DNA of 8,063 nucleotides from Bradyrhizobium sp. (lineage in GTDB: Bacteria; Pseudomonadota; Alphaproteobacteria; Rhizobiales; Xanthobacteraceae). The number at the start of each line of letters is the position of its first letter. Within the stretch, counting starts at the first letter, position 1. Position numbers and translations under genes: made by a program. The notes under the pieces are model-generated. The model saw only the letters and a list, made by a program, of their open reading frames with translations, had not been told where the DNA came from and did no database searches. Location of the stretch: NCBI GenBank assembly GCA_019243075.1, contig JAFAUV010000044.1:1-8063 (forward strand). Direction: 5' to 3'. Shown one piece after another: positions 5,941 to 8,063 of the stretch.

Positions 5941-6777
5941 TCAATTACCCTGGAATACCGGTTTCACCCTGTTGGAAAAGGCGACGAACGCGCGTTCGAA
6001 ATCGGCCGTGGTCATGCACAACGCCTGCGCCACCGCCTCCGCTTCGATCGCCTCCTCAACCGACATCGCCCATTCCATGGCGAGCATGCGCTTGGTCATG
6101 GTGTTGGCGAAGGTCGGCCCCTCGGCAACCTGCCGGGCCAGCAATTGGGCCTCCAGCAGGACGCGCTCGGGCGTAACGATGCGGCTGAAAAAGCCCCAGC
6201 GCTCGCCCTCCTCCGCCGTCATGAAACGACCGGTGTAGAGCAGTTCCGAAGCCCGCGATTGACCGATGATGCGCGGGAGGATCGCGCAGGCGCCCATGTC
6301 GCAGCCGGCGAGACCGACCTTGTTGAACAGGAACGCGACCGTGGCGCCGGTCGCCGCCAGTCGCATGTCGGAGGCCATCGCCATGATCGCGCCGGCGCCC
6401 GCGCAGATGCCCTCGACGGCGGCTACGATCGGCTGCGGACAGGCGCGCATCGCCTTCACAAGATCGCCGGTCATGCGGGTGAAGGCGATCAGCCCCTTGC
6501 TGTCCATCTTCACCAGCGGACCGATGATCTCGAACACATCGCCGCCGGATGAAAAATTGCCGCCGGCCCCAGTCATCACCACCACCTTGACCTCATCATC
6601 GAAGGCACAAGCCCGGAAAAAATCCGTCAGCTCACGGTAGCTTTCAAAGGTCAGCGGATTCTTCCGCTCCGGCCGATTGAGCGTCACCGTCGCGACGCCA
6701 TCCACGACCGCCAGCAGAAAATGCTTCGGCGAATAATCGGCCAGCGGCACGGTGACGGGATTGGCGGGTCGGCTCAT
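5941..6777 (-). CDS. Enoyl-CoA hydratase/isomerase (crotonase) family protein
   Basis: This 278-residue crotonase-fold protein acts on acyl-CoA esters in the cytoplasm. VVDGVATVTLNRPERKNPLT (24-43) opens the fold. The two oxyanion-hole loops that hold the thioester carbonyl are GNFSSGGD (73-80) and GICAGAGA (123-130). By hand alignment the two glutamates used by classical enoyl-CoA hydratase are replaced by non-acidic residues (about Ile131 and Lys153), while an Asp sits at 160 in GCDMG. It may therefore be an isomerase, a hydrolase or a specialised hydratase acting on the dearomatised ring. The start at 6777 has GAGGGAG 5 nt upstream; a longer reading would overlap the SDR gene. It follows the SDR stop by 28 bp, so the two are likely co-transcribed. 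An 87-bp gap with a promoter and operator separates it from the flavoenzyme gene. Confidence 0.9.
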   Translation of the reverse strand: MSRPANPVTVPLADYSPKHFLLAVVDGVATVTLNRPERKNPLTFESYRELTDFFRACAFDDEVKVVVMTGAGGNFSSGGDVFEIIGPLVKMDSKGLIAFTRMTGDLVKAMRACPQPIVAAVEGICAGAGAIMAMASDMRLAATGATVAFLFNKVGLAGCDMGACAILPRIIGQSRASELLYTGRFMTAEEGERWGFFSRIVTPERVLLEAQLLARQVAEGPTFANTMTKRMLAMEWAMSVEEAIEAEAVAQALCMTTADFERAFVAFSNRVKPVFQGN

Positions 6778-6805
6778 GGGATCTCCCTCGGATTCTTTTC
6801 GCGTT

Positions 6806-7567
6806 TCAAATCTCGCCGCCGGCCACTGCAATCGCCTGCCCGGTGATTGCACTGGCGCCCTCGCCGGATAGCCATAGCACGGCATCGGCAACTTCTTTCG
6901 GTGCCACCAGACGTCCTTGCGGATTATGCTTCGAGAGTTCCCTGACAGCCTGCTCGCGGCACCGGCCCGTTTTCTTCATGATATTGTCGATGCTGCCAGC
7001 GACGAGATCGGTATCGGTGAAGCCGGGGCAGACCGCATTGACGGTGATGCGCGTATTCGCGAGCTCGAGCGCGAGCGATCGCACGAGGCCGATCACCGCA
7101 TGCTTGGCGGCGCTGTAGGCGCTGACGTAAGCGTAGCCCTTGAGCCCCGCCGTCGAGGCAATGGCAACGATGCGGCCATAGGGACGCTCCTTCATCGAGG
7201 GCAGCACGGCCTGGACCGAATGAACAACCCCCATCAAATTGATGTCCATCATGCGACGGAACAATGCGGCGTCCGATTTGGCAAAGGGCGCCGATTCCGC
7301 CATCCCGGCATTGGCCACCAGGATATCGATCGGCTGGCGCGCGGCCGCCTTCGCGATTGCGTCGGTGATCGCGGCCTGATCCGCGACATCGGCAACTTCG
7401 GCAAAGTGCGCCTCGCCCGCCGCGACGGCTTCGTGCAAGGCGCCCAGCTGGCGCCCGATCACCGTGACGCTCGCGCCGGAGCGTACCAACTCAGCGGCGA
7501 TTGCGCGGCCAATGCCCCGGCCGCCGCCCGTCACCAGCGCATGGAGGGAGCGCGGCAGTCCGGACAT
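6806..7567 (-). CDS. Short-chain dehydrogenase/reductase (SDR), probable hydroxyacyl-CoA dehydrogenase or ketoreductase
   Basis: This 253-residue classical SDR has every expected landmark: cofactor loop TGGGRGIG (13-20), NAG (86-88), Asn110, catalytic Ser138, and Tyr151-x-x-x-Lys155 in YSAAK. PGFTDTD (181-187) and the C-terminal ITGQAIAVAGGEI are also typical. Arg39 after the second strand hints at NADP(H), but that is weak. In this cluster it could oxidise a hydroxy group or reduce a keto group on the ring-derived CoA ester. The start at 7567 was chosen because GGGGAG lies 7 nt upstream and the fold starts at once. A Met at 7594 has poorer spacing, and the frame continuing to 7978 only mirrors the hydrolase gene. 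It is the first gene of the minus-strand block. Confidence 0.92.
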   Translation of the reverse strand: MSGLPRSLHALVTGGGRGIGRAIAAELVRSGASVTVIGRQLGALHEAVAAGEAHFAEVADVADQAAITDAIAKAAARQPIDILVANAGMAESAPFAKSDAALFRRMMDINLMGVVHSVQAVLPSMKERPYGRIVAIASTAGLKGYAYVSAYSAAKHAVIGLVRSLALELANTRITVNAVCPGFTDTDLVAGSIDNIMKKTGRCREQAVRELSKHNPQGRLVAPKEVADAVLWLSGEGASAITGQAIAVAGGEI

Positions 7568-7669
7568 GCGTAGGCTCCCCGAAATGAAAGGCATCACAAC
7601 AGGCGTCTCCGCATATATTTTATACTTGAAGCTTTTGCAAGAAAGCGGAGGGCCTGTTAGCATCTCGCC
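7568..7669. promoter_or_regulatory. Divergent promoter region between the SDR and the alpha/beta hydrolase
   Basis: This is 102 bp with an AT-rich core at about 7611-7634. Plus-strand TATACT (7621-7626; 5 of 6 to TATAAT) could be the -10 for the hydrolase, although no good -35 is seen. Minus-strand TATAAA/TAAAAT sequences in the same core could serve the SDR gene. The candidate operator at 7615-7634 would cover both. Confidence 0.45.
7615..7634. promoter_or_regulatory. Candidate operator half-matching the 5885-5908 palindrome
   Basis: ATATTTTA (7615-7622) repeats the left arm of the perfect palindrome exactly for 8 bases. Over the 20-bp core the match is 14 of 20. The right half is degenerate. 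The site is central in the divergent region, 36-48 bp from each start codon. It would let one regulator control both transcripts, but it could also be just an AT-rich promoter core. Confidence 0.4.
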
Positions 7670-8063
7670 ATGACGACGACCTTGAAAACCGAAGACGGGC
7701 GCTTTTCCTATGAGGCCGCAGGCGACCCTGTCAGAACACCTCTGGTGTTCCTGCACGGCATTGGCGGTGCGGCGCGGGCCTGGCGGGGCCAGATTGCCGC
7801 CTTTAGCAATCGCCACCATGCGATCGCCTGGGACATGCCGGGTTATGGCGGTTCGAAGCCTCTCGCCGACGTCAGCATCGCGACATTGGCGGATGCGCTG
7901 CAGGATTTCCTGCAGCAGATCCACGCGAGGAGGCCTGTTCTGGTCGGGCATTCCATCGGCGGCATGATCGTTCAGCAATGGCTGATCAGATATCCGCGCG
8001 AGGCGGCCGCCGTCGTCCTCGCGCAGACCAGCCCGGCCTTCGGCAAGGCCGAGGGCGACTGGC
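7670..8063 (+). CDS. Alpha/beta-fold hydrolase (N-terminal part, cut by window edge)
   Basis: The first 131 codons are visible. The protein shows the oxyanion motif HGIGG (29-33), WDMPGYGGS (54-62), and the nucleophile elbow GHSIGG (93-98) with Ser95. This is the plan of the enol-lactonase/carboxylesterase branch of alpha/beta hydrolases. The catalytic acid and His lie beyond the window. In this cluster it may cleave a C-C bond, a lactone or a CoA thioester made from the ring product; the sequence does not say which. An in-frame stop at 7658-7660 fixes the start at or after 7670. The nearest purine-rich ribosome site, GGAGGG at 7647-7652, is 17 nt upstream, further than usual. Confidence 0.88.
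   Translation, partial: MTTTLKTEDGRFSYEAAGDPVRTPLVFLHGIGGAARAWRGQIAAFSNRHHAIAWDMPGYGGSKPLADVSIATLADALQDFLQQIHARRPVLVGHSIGGMIVQQWLIRYPREAAAVVLAQTSPAFGKAEGDW

Noticed and set aside
7568..7978. N-terminal extension of the SDR to a 390-residue protein
   Set aside because: The extra part is antisense to the alpha/beta hydrolase. The SDR fold and a good ribosome site begin at 7567.

Overview
The window is GC-rich, densely packed DNA that reads like the chromosome of an alphaproteobacterium of the Bradyrhizobium/Rhodopseudomonas type. That placement is inferred from base composition, protein style and gene content, not from a marker gene. It holds eight protein genes, two of them cut by the window edges. 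I see no RNA genes, insertion sequences, CRISPR arrays or integration sites.

Layout: a MarR-type regulator is cut at the left edge (minus strand). It diverges across a 299-bp intergenic region from a two-gene plus-strand unit: a periplasmic substrate-binding protein of the branched-chain-amino-acid/aromatic-acid ABC type, then a small cupin. Running towards these is a four-gene minus-strand block, in transcription order: short-chain dehydrogenase (SDR), enoyl-CoA hydratase-family protein, a 783-residue two-domain flavoenzyme, and a PhzS-like FAD monooxygenase. An alpha/beta hydrolase diverges from the SDR gene and leaves through the right edge.

The flavoenzyme defines the region. It joins an aromatic-ring FAD monooxygenase domain to a YqjM-type old yellow enzyme domain. 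This is the architecture of 2-aminobenzoyl-CoA monooxygenase/reductase from Azoarcus evansii, often labelled 'bifunctional salicylyl-CoA 5-hydroxylase/oxidoreductase' in automatic annotation. With the crotonase-fold protein, the SDR, the hydrolase and the ABC binding protein, the cluster is best read as part of an aerobic CoA-thioester ('hybrid') pathway. In this reading an aromatic acid, probably anthranilate or a relative, is imported, activated to its CoA ester, hydroxylated and dearomatised, and then degraded by beta-oxidation-like steps. The CoA ligase and the ABC permease/ATPase genes are not in the window. The PhzS-like monooxygenase and the cupin are extra oxidative genes with no obvious place in the published pathway.

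Regulation: a perfect 10+4+10 bp palindrome lies over the -10 box of a good sigma70-type promoter just upstream of the flavoenzyme gene. Weaker relatives lie in the SDR/hydrolase divergent region and in the marR/binding-protein divergent region. This suggests one regulon, plausibly controlled by the adjacent MarR protein. A close match to a sigma54 -24/-12 promoter precedes the binding-protein gene.
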